The notes beneath the pieces are model-generated. The model searched no databases. It saw nothing but the letters and a program-made list of their open reading frames with translations, and was not told the origin of the DNA. 64,000 nt of DNA, taken from assembly GCF_001666755.1 (NCBI RefSeq), contig NZ_LZJC01000158.1:1-64000 (forward strand), read 5' to 3'. The position numbers and the translations under genes are program-made. This document shows positions 50,393 through 57,800 of this stretch, in pieces. This DNA comes from Mycobacterium sp. E1214. GTDB taxonomy: Bacteria > Actinomycetota > Actinomycetes > Mycobacteriales > Mycobacteriaceae. The number at the start of each line of letters is the position of its first letter. The stretch's first letter is position 1.

Positions 50393-50541
50393 GGGATTCT
50401 CCTTTCAGCCGCCGAGTGGCGGGTGGCTTTGTGTTTGTGGTGGTGCCACATGCCGATTGATTCGGCGCAGTAGTGCAGCACCGCGCCGATGGCGATCAGG
50501 GCGGCGTACACCACGGCGGTCAGCATGGCTTCGGTGGACAT
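50389..50541 (-). CDS. Small membrane protein with His-rich tail
   Basis: A 50-aa product: one membrane helix (AMLTAVVYAALIAIGAVLHYC) followed by GMWHHHKHKATRH. Its stop overlaps the next start by 4 nt (ATGA), and its start is 3 nt after the tail fibre gene. It has no good ribosome site and is probably translated by coupling. Size and topology are holin- or antiholin-like. Confidence 0.6.
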   Translation of the reverse strand: MSTEAMLTAVVYAALIAIGAVLHYCAESIGMWHHHKHKATRHSAAERRIP

Positions 50542-50544
50542 GGG

Positions 50545-51312
50545 TCATGCTGCTGTCGGCATCGAGAGGGTTTGGCTGGACAGCACGACGATGTTGCCGC
50601 TGACGCCGGACTTGGAGGCGCTCGGCTGGACCGCGCCGAGGAAGTTGCCGCTGCCCACTGTGGCGTTGTCCCAGAACGACACCCACGAGATCGTCTCCGA
50701 GGACACGAGGGTGACCTGTGGCTGATTGGACATCGCGATCGAGCCGGCCGACGCCGACCCGAAGGTCGCGTGCTCACGGACGTTGGTGGCCGACTGGTTC
50801 GACGTGCCCGCGGTTCCGGGGCTGCCGGTGTGGAACTGGACATAGATGCCCGACGGGGATGACCATGCGGCCCCGTTGAACGTGGCGTTGAGCAGCGCGT
50901 CCACGAGATAGGTCGACGGCCACGCGGTCGAGAAGACGCTGATCGACATCGAGTCACTGGCGAATTGGACGATGTCGCCAGCGCCGCCCGACTGAGCTGT
51001 CGTTGCTTGGACGGAACCGAGGAAGTTGCCGCTACCCACTGTGGCGTTGTCCCAGAACGACACCCAACTGATCGTTTCGTTCGAGACGAGGGTGACCTGC
51101 GGTGTGTTCGACATCGCGATCGAGCCGGCCGACGCCGACCCGAAGGTGGCCGCCACGCGGGTGTTCGTGGCTGACTGGTTCGCTGTGCCCGACGCACCGG
51201 GGTCGCCGGTGTGGAACTGCACGTAGACCGCAGACGGCGGAGTCCATGGCGCGTCCCCGAAGATGGCGTTGAGCCATGTATTCACCAGATAGGTTGAGGG
51301 CCAACCGCTCAC
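50545..51312 (-). CDS. Phage tail fibre or minor tail protein made of two tandem repeats
   Basis: A 255-aa protein made of two copies of a domain of about 125 residues. Each copy opens with WPSTYLV, continues with YVQFHTG.PG..GT.NQSATN, FGSASAGSIAMSN.PQVTLV and ISWVSFWDNATVGSGNFLG. The two copies are very similar also at DNA level (for example near 50630-50700 and 51010-51080), so the duplication is recent or kept by exchange. The domain is typical of small minor tail proteins of mycobacteriophages. GTG/ATG starts are clear (ATG 51312). It probably forms a tail-tip or fibre part. Confidence 0.75.
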   Translation of the reverse strand: MSGWPSTYLVNTWLNAIFGDAPWTPPSAVYVQFHTGDPGASGTANQSATNTRVAATFGSASAGSIAMSNTPQVTLVSNETISWVSFWDNATVGSGNFLGSVQATTAQSGGAGDIVQFASDSMSISVFSTAWPSTYLVDALLNATFNGAAWSSPSGIYVQFHTGSPGTAGTSNQSATNVREHATFGSASAGSIAMSNQPQVTLVSSETISWVSFWDNATVGSGNFLGAVQPSASKSGVSGNIVVLSSQTLSMPTAA

Positions 51313-51328
51313 TTAACTGCTCCGATCA

Positions 51329-52477
51329 TCATTGGTATGCGTAGAACCACGCCTCGCCGGGAGCGCCAGCACCGCCGCTGCTGCCGCTGAACGCGCTACC
51401 GGGGCCGCCAGCGCCAGCACCGCCAGGCGCGTTCCCTGCAGCGCCCCCGGTGTTTTGGGCAGCACCACCGGCGTAGGTCTGGCCGTTGTAGGTCTGGCTG
51501 GTCGGCGACGGTGCCCGACCGACAGCGCTGCCGTAGTTGGCGTACACACCGCCAGCGGCGCTGAGCCCTGCCCAGCCAGTCGCCGTCGCCGTGGTTGCAC
51601 CGCCGCTCCCAGGGGCGGCGCCGCCGTAGACGCCCCGCGTTCCTCCGGCGCCGACAGTGCCAGTGATCTGCGTGGTGCTTATTGGAATGTCGGTGCCGCG
51701 AACCAACGTGGTCAGGGTGGCCCAGGTGCCTGCCGCGCCGCCTGATCCGTTGACGAAGCCAGCGCCACCGGCGTTACCACCCGATCCGCCGCCCAGCAGG
51801 ATCACGTCGATCTTGTTGGCCCAGTACGGAATGTTGTAGGTGTAGGCCCCCGCGGTGCTGAATGAGGCCGGAACCGGTGACATCGTCGGCCAACTCAAAG
51901 AGGCTGTTGCGGAGGGCAGCTCGGTGGCGACGCTGGCGATCGGCCGGATGGCAAGAAGACCTGCTGATGCGGCGGGAGTGAGCACTGGGCTGGCCGACAG
52001 CAGTGCGATCCGTGTCAGTGCTGCCGCTTCGGCGGGGGTGATGCCGCCGCTGGCCGACAAGACCAGCATCTTCGCCAAGGCCGCCGCCGATGTCGGGGTC
52101 AGAGACGCGCTGGCCGCCAACAGCTTCAACAGCCCGATGGACACGCTGTCTGTCGGGGTGGCCGTCGCTGCGGCGTTGATGAATCCGCGCAGACCGATGG
52201 TCGCGGTCTCGGCTGGTGTGATGGTTTCGGCGGCTTGAAGTTTCCCGATCAATCGGAAAGCGGATGCCGCGGCCGGGGTGATTTGTTGCGCCGCAACGAC
52301 TTGATAGATCGCGACCAATTCCGACGCCTGTGTCGGCGGCGACACATTGGCCGAAGCGAGGAGCGTGAGCAGCGCCCACCAGCCTTGAACGTATTCCGGT
52401 GTCGGAGCGGTCTCGTCGCCGAACCACCCGGTGCCGGTCTTCTGGGACGGGAATACCGGCGCGTTGCCCCACGACAT
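51329..52477 (-). CDS. Minor tail protein with glycine-rich C-terminal domain
   Basis: A 382-aa protein. The N-terminal part (1-60) is unique; residues about 60-195 are built of a degenerate repeat of about 25-30 residues (LTPA.AA.L..I..LSA); residues about 200-382 are a glycine-rich domain opening with YTYNIPYWANKIDVILLGGG and full of GG pairs, as in phage adhesins. It starts at ATG 52477, sharing one base with the stop of the upstream gene (TGATG). A longer start at 52513 lies inside that gene. Probably a receptor-binding tip protein. Confidence 0.72.
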   Translation of the reverse strand: MSWGNAPVFPSQKTGTGWFGDETAPTPEYVQGWWALLTLLASANVSPPTQASELVAIYQVVAAQQITPAAASAFRLIGKLQAAETITPAETATIGLRGFINAAATATPTDSVSIGLLKLLAASASLTPTSAAALAKMLVLSASGGITPAEAAALTRIALLSASPVLTPAASAGLLAIRPIASVATELPSATASLSWPTMSPVPASFSTAGAYTYNIPYWANKIDVILLGGGSGGNAGGAGFVNGSGGAAGTWATLTTLVRGTDIPISTTQITGTVGAGGTRGVYGGAAPGSGGATTATATGWAGLSAAGGVYANYGSAVGRAPSPTSQTYNGQTYAGGAAQNTGGAAGNAPGGAGAGGPGSAFSGSSGGAGAPGEAWFYAYQ

Positions 52478-55191
52478 CAGGCGGCCACAGCCTGCGGTCC
52501 GACAAAGTTGCACTCAAAGTAGGTCTGAGTGCCGGTGCCCTCGCCTGCGATGGTGGATGCAACACCCGTGCTGCTGGTGCCGTTGAAATAGCCGGGCTGG
52601 ATGTAATCGCCTGCGTTCAAATACATCAGGAAGGTGTCGCCGAACCAGAACGGTTGGGTGGTGGGTAGTGTGACCCCTGAAGAAGCGGCGTAGAAGTAGG
52701 AGCTGCGCCCATATTTGTTCACTGAACCGTTCTTGTAGATCACCGGCGTGGGGCCAGCCCATTGCGCGGAATTGGCCAGCGGCGCAATCAAGACGTTGAG
52801 CTTCACCAGGTATAGGCCGGTCGTGCTCACTGTCAGCTTGTTCGATCCCGGCACGTAGGTGTAGTCAGCCGTCTGGTATGAGTTCGTGTCAAAGAAGCTG
52901 GCGGGGAACAGAGATACGGCGTTGTCAGTGAGAGTGGCCGTCGTCGCGCTGGCGCGGTACTGGCGGAAGTTAGAGCCGATGACAGCGACCGGGCCGTTGT
53001 CCACGAAGCTGAACGACGCGAGTGCGCCTGGGCTCAGATTCAGGCTGTGGTCGTCGTTGTAGTACATCCCGAAACCGCAGTAGCGGTAGCCGCTGCCAGA
53101 GTGAGACTGGCCGCTGCTGTCGGTGTAGTTCAACAGCAGGTTGTTGCCCGAGTAAATCTCATAGATCGGGGTCGTCCCGCTGAACCCGGCGATCAGTTGG
53201 AACCCGGTGCCAGCCACGAAGCCAGTGATTGATTCGGAGGCAACCATCGTGTCGCTGCCCGCGTTGACGAAGTGCAGTTCAACGCTGTTGGGCTGCAACA
53301 GCGCGTACACGTACGTTGTTGGGTTGGTCGGGCTGTCGGCGCGAGCGATCAGGGTGTTGTAGGCGTGCTCGACGTAGAAGCCGTAGCTTTGGGCTGGGGC
53401 GCTGGCGAAGACGCACGAAACCTGCTGGAAGTCGGTCATCGTCGCCGTGGGGTGCATGGCAAGCGCGAGGTAGCTGCCGGACCCGCTGGGCTGCATCGTC
53501 GCCGCCCCACTGGTGATTCCGAGCGTGCCGTCGCCGGTGGGCGAGTACGACTGGTCAAGACCTGCGATCGACGTCGCGTTGGCGAACGTCGAGAAATTCA
53601 GGTTGACGTTCACGCCGCCGTTGGCGGCTTGGGTGTTCTGGTTCTGCAACGCCTGCAAGGACGCTGTCGTGGCGGCCAGCGCGGCGGCTTGAGCTGCCAA
53701 CGCCGCGTTCGCCTGCGACTGTGTCGCCGTGGTCGCCGGCTTGCCGGTGAGTTGGCTGACGATGCCGCCGAGGATTCCGCCGATCGTGGTTTCGACGGCG
53801 GTGACGGGGTTGCCGGTGCTGCTGCCGCCGGTGACGACGTTGACCATGTTGTCGATGACGCCTTGGACATCGGCTGCGGCAGTGGCCGCTTGGGTAGCGA
53901 TCGCGCTCAGCCCGGAAATGTTGCCGGACGGGATCGCGAGCAGCGCGTCCGCGAGATCAGCGAGGCTAAAGCCTGAACCGCTGAAACCCAGCGCGTTCAT
54001 GATCGTGTCGATCGTGGCCAGACCTTCGGTCATGGTGGCGGTGATGATCGGCAGCGCACTGGCCGGGATCGGCCCCGTCTTGGTCAGCGATGCGTCATCG
54101 AACCAGACCGTTCCCACCGTGGCTGTCGCCGCAACCTGAAGCTGCACAACGACATAGGCGACGGTGGCTGGCACGGTGTAGTTGCCCGACAGTTGCGTCC
54201 AGCCGCTCGACGTGCCCGCCGCGGCGATCGATTGCAGCACGGTGGTGGCCACGAAGCTGTTGTTCGCGTCGTAGCCGCTGATCGCCAAGCTAATGGGGCT
54301 GCCGGTCGACGTGACGCCAGAGAACTTCACCCACGCACTGGCTGCCAGCACTTGGTTCTGGGTTACCGCGACGGTGTTGGACACCAGCGTCTTGGCTGTG
54401 CCGTCCGCGACAGCCTTGGCTGAGCCGACCGTGGTGTGTCCGACCGTGCCGTCCCATGTGAAGTCTGGGTTGGATGCCAGCGACGCCGCACTGTCGAAAC
54501 CGGGGTTGGTCAGCAGGTTCGGGTTGACGTTGCCGATGTGTGAGGATGGCAGCAGGCCGAGCAACCGCGAGTTGATCTGGTTGTACAGGTTCTCTGCGTC
54601 GACGGGAAGCGACGTGATCGCCGAAACGATTGCCGAGACACCGCTTCCGCCACCAGAATCGCCGCCCGCACCGGTCAGTTCCTCGATCAGCGGACCGATC
54701 AGCGGGATGTTGTCCAGCAAGGACGCGAGGTCGCTCAGGTCGACACTGGCCGTCACCCCGCCACTGAGAAATGACGTGAGGGTACGGATGATGTCTTGCG
54801 GCAGTGCCTCAATCGCCGACACCAAACCGGAGAGGCCGCTGCCGTCGCCGCCCAGCGCTTCGATCAGCGGTCCGATCAGCGGGATGTTTTCGAGCGCTGA
54901 CTCCAAACCGGCGAGCCCGCCGCCGATCCCACCTAACGCGGTGGTGATCGTCGAGATGATGCTGGCCGGGTCTTCCCCGAACTCTTGCAGCGCGGTGAAT
55001 GGATCAACGCCGAGGACGTTGACGTTAAGCAATGCCTCGACGATGGAATCCGCGACGCCGGTGAGTAGCTGCTTGCCCCACGCCTCGAGCTGCTGCGCGG
55101 ACGGCGGCGTCGGAGTGCCACTGTCCAGCGGAGGAACGTTGTGGATCGACGGGTCCGGCGTGACGTTCGCGTTGCCGGCAGTAGACGTCAT
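52477..55191 (-). CDS. Large minor tail protein with carbohydrate-binding-like and C1q-like domains
   Basis: A 904-aa protein. Residues about 60-210 are helical repeats (twice NIPLIGPLIE). Residues about 225-375 form a jelly-roll like carbohydrate-binding modules (NLLTNPGFDS, ASAWVKFSGV, VGTVWFDDASLTK). A long helical section (about 380-550) follows, then a lectin-like sandwich (about 555-745), and a C-terminal C1q/TNF-like trimerisation domain (STTGLYLVKLNVLI, TYFECNFVGPQ). It overlaps the preceding gene by 4 nt. Probably a host-recognition tail tip. Confidence 0.75.
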   Translation of the reverse strand: MTSTAGNANVTPDPSIHNVPPLDSGTPTPPSAQQLEAWGKQLLTGVADSIVEALLNVNVLGVDPFTALQEFGEDPASIISTITTALGGIGGGLAGLESALENIPLIGPLIEALGGDGSGLSGLVSAIEALPQDIIRTLTSFLSGGVTASVDLSDLASLLDNIPLIGPLIEELTGAGGDSGGGSGVSAIVSAITSLPVDAENLYNQINSRLLGLLPSSHIGNVNPNLLTNPGFDSAASLASNPDFTWDGTVGHTTVGSAKAVADGTAKTLVSNTVAVTQNQVLAASAWVKFSGVTSTGSPISLAISGYDANNSFVATTVLQSIAAAGTSSGWTQLSGNYTVPATVAYVVVQLQVAATATVGTVWFDDASLTKTGPIPASALPIITATMTEGLATIDTIMNALGFSGSGFSLADLADALLAIPSGNISGLSAIATQAATAAADVQGVIDNMVNVVTGGSSTGNPVTAVETTIGGILGGIVSQLTGKPATTATQSQANAALAAQAAALAATTASLQALQNQNTQAANGGVNVNLNFSTFANATSIAGLDQSYSPTGDGTLGITSGAATMQPSGSGSYLALAMHPTATMTDFQQVSCVFASAPAQSYGFYVEHAYNTLIARADSPTNPTTYVYALLQPNSVELHFVNAGSDTMVASESITGFVAGTGFQLIAGFSGTTPIYEIYSGNNLLLNYTDSSGQSHSGSGYRYCGFGMYYNDDHSLNLSPGALASFSFVDNGPVAVIGSNFRQYRASATTATLTDNAVSLFPASFFDTNSYQTADYTYVPGSNKLTVSTTGLYLVKLNVLIAPLANSAQWAGPTPVIYKNGSVNKYGRSSYFYAASSGVTLPTTQPFWFGDTFLMYLNAGDYIQPGYFNGTSSTGVASTIAGEGTGTQTYFECNFVGPQAVAA

Positions 55192-56021
55192 GCCGGGACC
55201 GGGTTCACCTTCACCTGGAAGCTGGCCGAGGTGGTCGTGTTCCAGGGGTTGTCGCTGTCGGTCTGGTTCTCGGCGTTGAGGAAGATGGTCGCCGCTTCAC
55301 CCGCAGGGATGATGTTGTCGCTGCCCGCCACAAGGCCCGACGGCAGCGCGATCACCGGAGGCGGTGCTGCGCCAGCCGCGCCGTAGCCGTAGCCGCAGAT
55401 GTCGCCGGTGGTCGAGTTGATCCGGGCCACCAAGTCGACGCGGGTGTCGGTCGCCCCGATCACCTGTGCCTGCGCGAAAACCTCAGGCCACCAGTCGAAC
55501 GGCTGCGCGCCGATCGCGATCGACGACATGTTCTTGAGCGCGTTGGTGTTGCTGGCGGTCGCGGCGATCGACTCGGCGAGATACCAACCGCCTACCGGGA
55601 TCGGCAGCCACTTCGCCTTGGAGTCAGCGGCGCTGTAGCCGATCAGGTAGCCCGCTGCGGCGGTCCCCTCAAGGTCGGTAGCCGTCAGAATCTCTGTGCC
55701 GCCAGCCGCACCGGTCGCGCCCGCGTTGACGTACATCGTCACCGCGTAGTTGGGCGGTGTGTCACCGGACGCTGGGGTGAACACCACCGCGGGGTTCGGC
55801 GACGGCAGCGTGGTCCCAGCAGCGACCTGCACCGTCTGGAAGGTCATCGTCGGTGAGACACCAGGGTCGCCCTTGGCGATGCCCTCGAAGTTCGCGATGC
55901 CGCCGTCCGGGCCGAAGATGACGATACCGACGCCCGACGCGAGATTGGTTCCCGCGGGGAACCGTACAGTGCCGTTGAAGTCGACTGAGCCGTCGGCGTT
56001 TTGGGTCCACGTTGACGTCAT
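55188..56021 (-). CDS. Minor tail protein
   Basis: A 277-aa protein. It opens with TWTQNADGSVDFNGTVRFPAG and contains GPDGGIANFEGIAKGDPG, a collagen-like turn seen at the start of many mycobacteriophage tail tip proteins, then a beta-rich body (AGYLIGYSAADSKAKWLPIP). It overlaps neighbours by 4 nt. Function inferred from place and composition. Confidence 0.7.
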   Translation of the reverse strand: MTSTWTQNADGSVDFNGTVRFPAGTNLASGVGIVIFGPDGGIANFEGIAKGDPGVSPTMTFQTVQVAAGTTLPSPNPAVVFTPASGDTPPNYAVTMYVNAGATGAAGGTEILTATDLEGTAAAGYLIGYSAADSKAKWLPIPVGGWYLAESIAATASNTNALKNMSSIAIGAQPFDWWPEVFAQAQVIGATDTRVDLVARINSTTGDICGYGYGAAGAAPPPVIALPSGLVAGSDNIIPAGEAATIFLNAENQTDSDNPWNTTTSASFQVKVNPVPA

Positions 56022-56563
56022 GACGACGGGTTACCTCCGCTGAGAATAATGTTGAGGACGGTTTCGAAGCCGACGATCTTTCGTTGGAACTTCGTCATCG
56101 GGGCTTCTTCGGACTTGCCGTCGCCGACCTGGAGCTTGACTTTGTTGTATTGCGTTCTGTTATCGACGATTTCGATTTCTTCGACGTAGTCGATAAACAG
56201 GGTCTTGCGTCGCGAGTACAGGACGAGTTGGGACGGGAAGATGTCGCGGCCAAGCTCGTAGGGGTAGCCGTCGATGAAACTGATTTGCGCGGCTGGGTAT
56301 CCGCGCACATTCCACAGTCCGGCCGCTTCGGCGAACAGGGTGTCCAGCGTCAACGAGCCTGCGCCCGAAGGGAAGAACTTCTCCGGGAACATGAACGGCG
56401 ACGCCGTTTTGGTCTGGAAGTTCTCGATCAGGCTGAACGCGAACAGCACGTTGTCGAAGACGCCGTCCAGCACGTTGTCGGGCAGTCCGGTGACTCCGAT
56501 GACGATCATCAGGGAGTCGATCAGCCACTCGAGGGTGGCGTTGATTAAGTCGTTAACCCACTT
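56018..56563 (-). CDS. C-terminal part of a split minor tail protein
   Basis: This frame is open from 56563 (just after a TAA at 56566-56564) to the stop at 56018. It begins KWVNDLINATLEWLIDSLMIVIG and continues GLPDNVLDGVFDNVLFAFSL, RDIFPSQLVLYSRRKTLF and VGDGKSEEAPMTKFQRKIVG. These blocks normally follow directly after the sequence ending GGQSPK in a mycobacteriophage minor tail protein of about 590 residues. Here that end lies in the frame at 57800-56589, and 52 nt (56612-56561) separate the two. The first usable start is ATG 56509 (163 aa), without a ribosome site and after 18 conserved residues. So it is either translated by bypassing from the upstream part or is a remnant. Confidence 0.7.
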   Translation of the reverse strand, partial: KWVNDLINATLEWLIDSLMIVIGVTGLPDNVLDGVFDNVLFAFSLIENFQTKTASPFMFPEKFFPSGAGSLTLDTLFAEAAGLWNVRGYPAAQISFIDGYPYELGRDIFPSQLVLYSRRKTLFIDYVEEIEIVDNRTQYNKVKLQVGDGKSEEAPMTKFQRKIVGFETVLNIILSGGNPSS

Positions 56564-56573
56564 TTAGGGTCCA

Positions 56574-56615
56574 AAGGTCCACGCCCCCTCAGTTTCCCGA
56601 GAGGGCGTGAACCTT
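56574..56615 (-). other. 17-bp hairpin at the coding gap of the minor tail gene
   Basis: On the coding (minus) strand AAGGTTCACGCCCTCTC (56615-56599) can pair with GAGGGGGCGTGGACCTT (56590-56574) around the 8-nt loop GGGAAACT. All 17 positions pair if two G-U wobbles are allowed; on the other strand the same two positions would be A-C mismatches. The stem starts with the last codon (AAG) of the conserved upstream part and the loop edge carries the TGA (56591-56589). The gap ends with a second AAG (56563-56561) where the conserved frame resumes. No T-run follows, so it is not a classical terminator. Confidence 0.75.
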
Positions 56616-57800
56616 GGGGCTCTGCCCACCTGTCACCACTTGCCAAGCAAGTGGATGGTGATGGTCAACGCTGTACTCGATGATGCCGCTCTTATCGACA
56701 TCGAGATCCAGGATGACCCACGGGGTTACGAAGTCCACTCCGACAGTGGGCGCGAGGTACTCACCAAGGTCGGTTGCGACGTAGGGCTGGTTGTCGTTCG
56801 GGTCCAGCAGCGGCGCCAGGGCGTTGCCCTCCATCGCGCCCTCGAGCTGGGTGGCGTCGACCAGGACGCCCTCGAACGGCCCCCACGGGCCGGTGAAACC
56901 GGAGCGGTCCACCACCCGCACCACGACTGTCGGCTTTGTCAGCGGGAAGATGACGCCTTCAGGCTGCGGCTCGCCGGGCAGCCACATCACCGCGGTGATG
57001 TCGAATCCGTTGTCCAGCAACTGCTGCTGAATCAGCTTCCAGCAGGTGTCCATCCTGCCGTTGATTTCGATCCACGCCGACGTGTCGGTGGCCGGGTTGA
57101 CCGGGATCACGCAGATCGGGGTGTAGACCGCCTGCAGGACATCGCTCAGGGTGAGGCCCTGACCCACGCTCGCGAGGTCGGCCTGCAGCTCTTGGAACCA
57201 GCCCTGCAGGTTCAGGTCCAGCGAGCCGATGTCGTTGATGATTTCCATCCAGCCTGACTGGACGCGCCACGCCTGCTCTTGCAGCAGGGTGGAGATCACA
57301 GTGAGGCCCGGACCCATCCCGAACCACTCGGACGGGTCTTGCACCCAGATAGGCAGGAACGGGTTCGGCCACGCCAAAATGCGGTCGAGCCAGTGCTTGT
57401 CGCCGATCAGCTCGCACTCGACGGTCCGCTTGCCCTCTTTGAACTGGTCGTGCGCGACATCGACGCGGCCCGACCATCGGTAGCCGCCCTTGTCGTAAAT
57501 GACTGGGACGACGGTGGATTCGCATGTGATGGCGGTGTCCGCCAGCGGGTCAGATGCTTTGAGGCTCAGGTGGCCGGCGGGCAGGATCTGCCGCCCGTCC
57601 TTGAGTTGCAACTCGATGTGGTCGTTGATCTCGCCGACCAGGTTGTAGTACGGGTCGAACATGCGCCGCACCGCGGACTGCGGCGGGTTCTGCTCGAGCG
57701 CGGCCACCGAGGTAGCGACTTCCATCGCCATCGAGGCGCCCCATGCGCCTTGCAGTGCTTGCTGAACGAAAGCCGGATCAGCGATGTTCAGGCGGGGCAT
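56589..57800 (-). CDS. N-terminal part of a split minor tail protein
   Basis: A 403-aa protein. RLNIADPAFVQQALQGAWGAS, YYNLVGEINDHIELQLKDGRQ and the DHHHPLAWQVVTGGQSPK end match the first two thirds of a mycobacteriophage minor tail (baseplate-hub-like) protein usually of about 590 aa. After Lys (AAG, 56615-56613) only seven unrelated codons (VHALSGN) come before TGA. The remainder of the family sequence is in the frame ending at 56018. ATG 57800 overlaps the upstream Dit-like gene by 13 nt. Confidence 0.78.
   Translation of the reverse strand: MPRLNIADPAFVQQALQGAWGASMAMEVATSVAALEQNPPQSAVRRMFDPYYNLVGEINDHIELQLKDGRQILPAGHLSLKASDPLADTAITCESTVVPVIYDKGGYRWSGRVDVAHDQFKEGKRTVECELIGDKHWLDRILAWPNPFLPIWVQDPSEWFGMGPGLTVISTLLQEQAWRVQSGWMEIINDIGSLDLNLQGWFQELQADLASVGQGLTLSDVLQAVYTPICVIPVNPATDTSAWIEINGRMDTCWKLIQQQLLDNGFDITAVMWLPGEPQPEGVIFPLTKPTVVVRVVDRSGFTGPWGPFEGVLVDATQLEGAMEGNALAPLLDPNDNQPYVATDLGEYLAPTVGVDFVTPWVILDLDVDKSGIIEYSVDHHHPLAWQVVTGGQSPKVHALSGN

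Noticed and set aside
50545-51312. CRISPR-like or simple tandem DNA repeat
   Set aside because: The repeat unit is about 375 nt, coding and in frame; it is a protein domain duplication.
56561-56612. Programmed +1 or -1 frameshift as explanation for the split tail gene
   Set aside because: The upstream frame stops at 56589 and the downstream frame is only open from 56563, so there is no overlap in which one slip could join them.
56574-56615. Hairpin in the tail gene as intrinsic terminator
   Set aside because: No T-run follows on the transcribed strand and it lies inside an otherwise coupled late operon whose downstream genes must be expressed.
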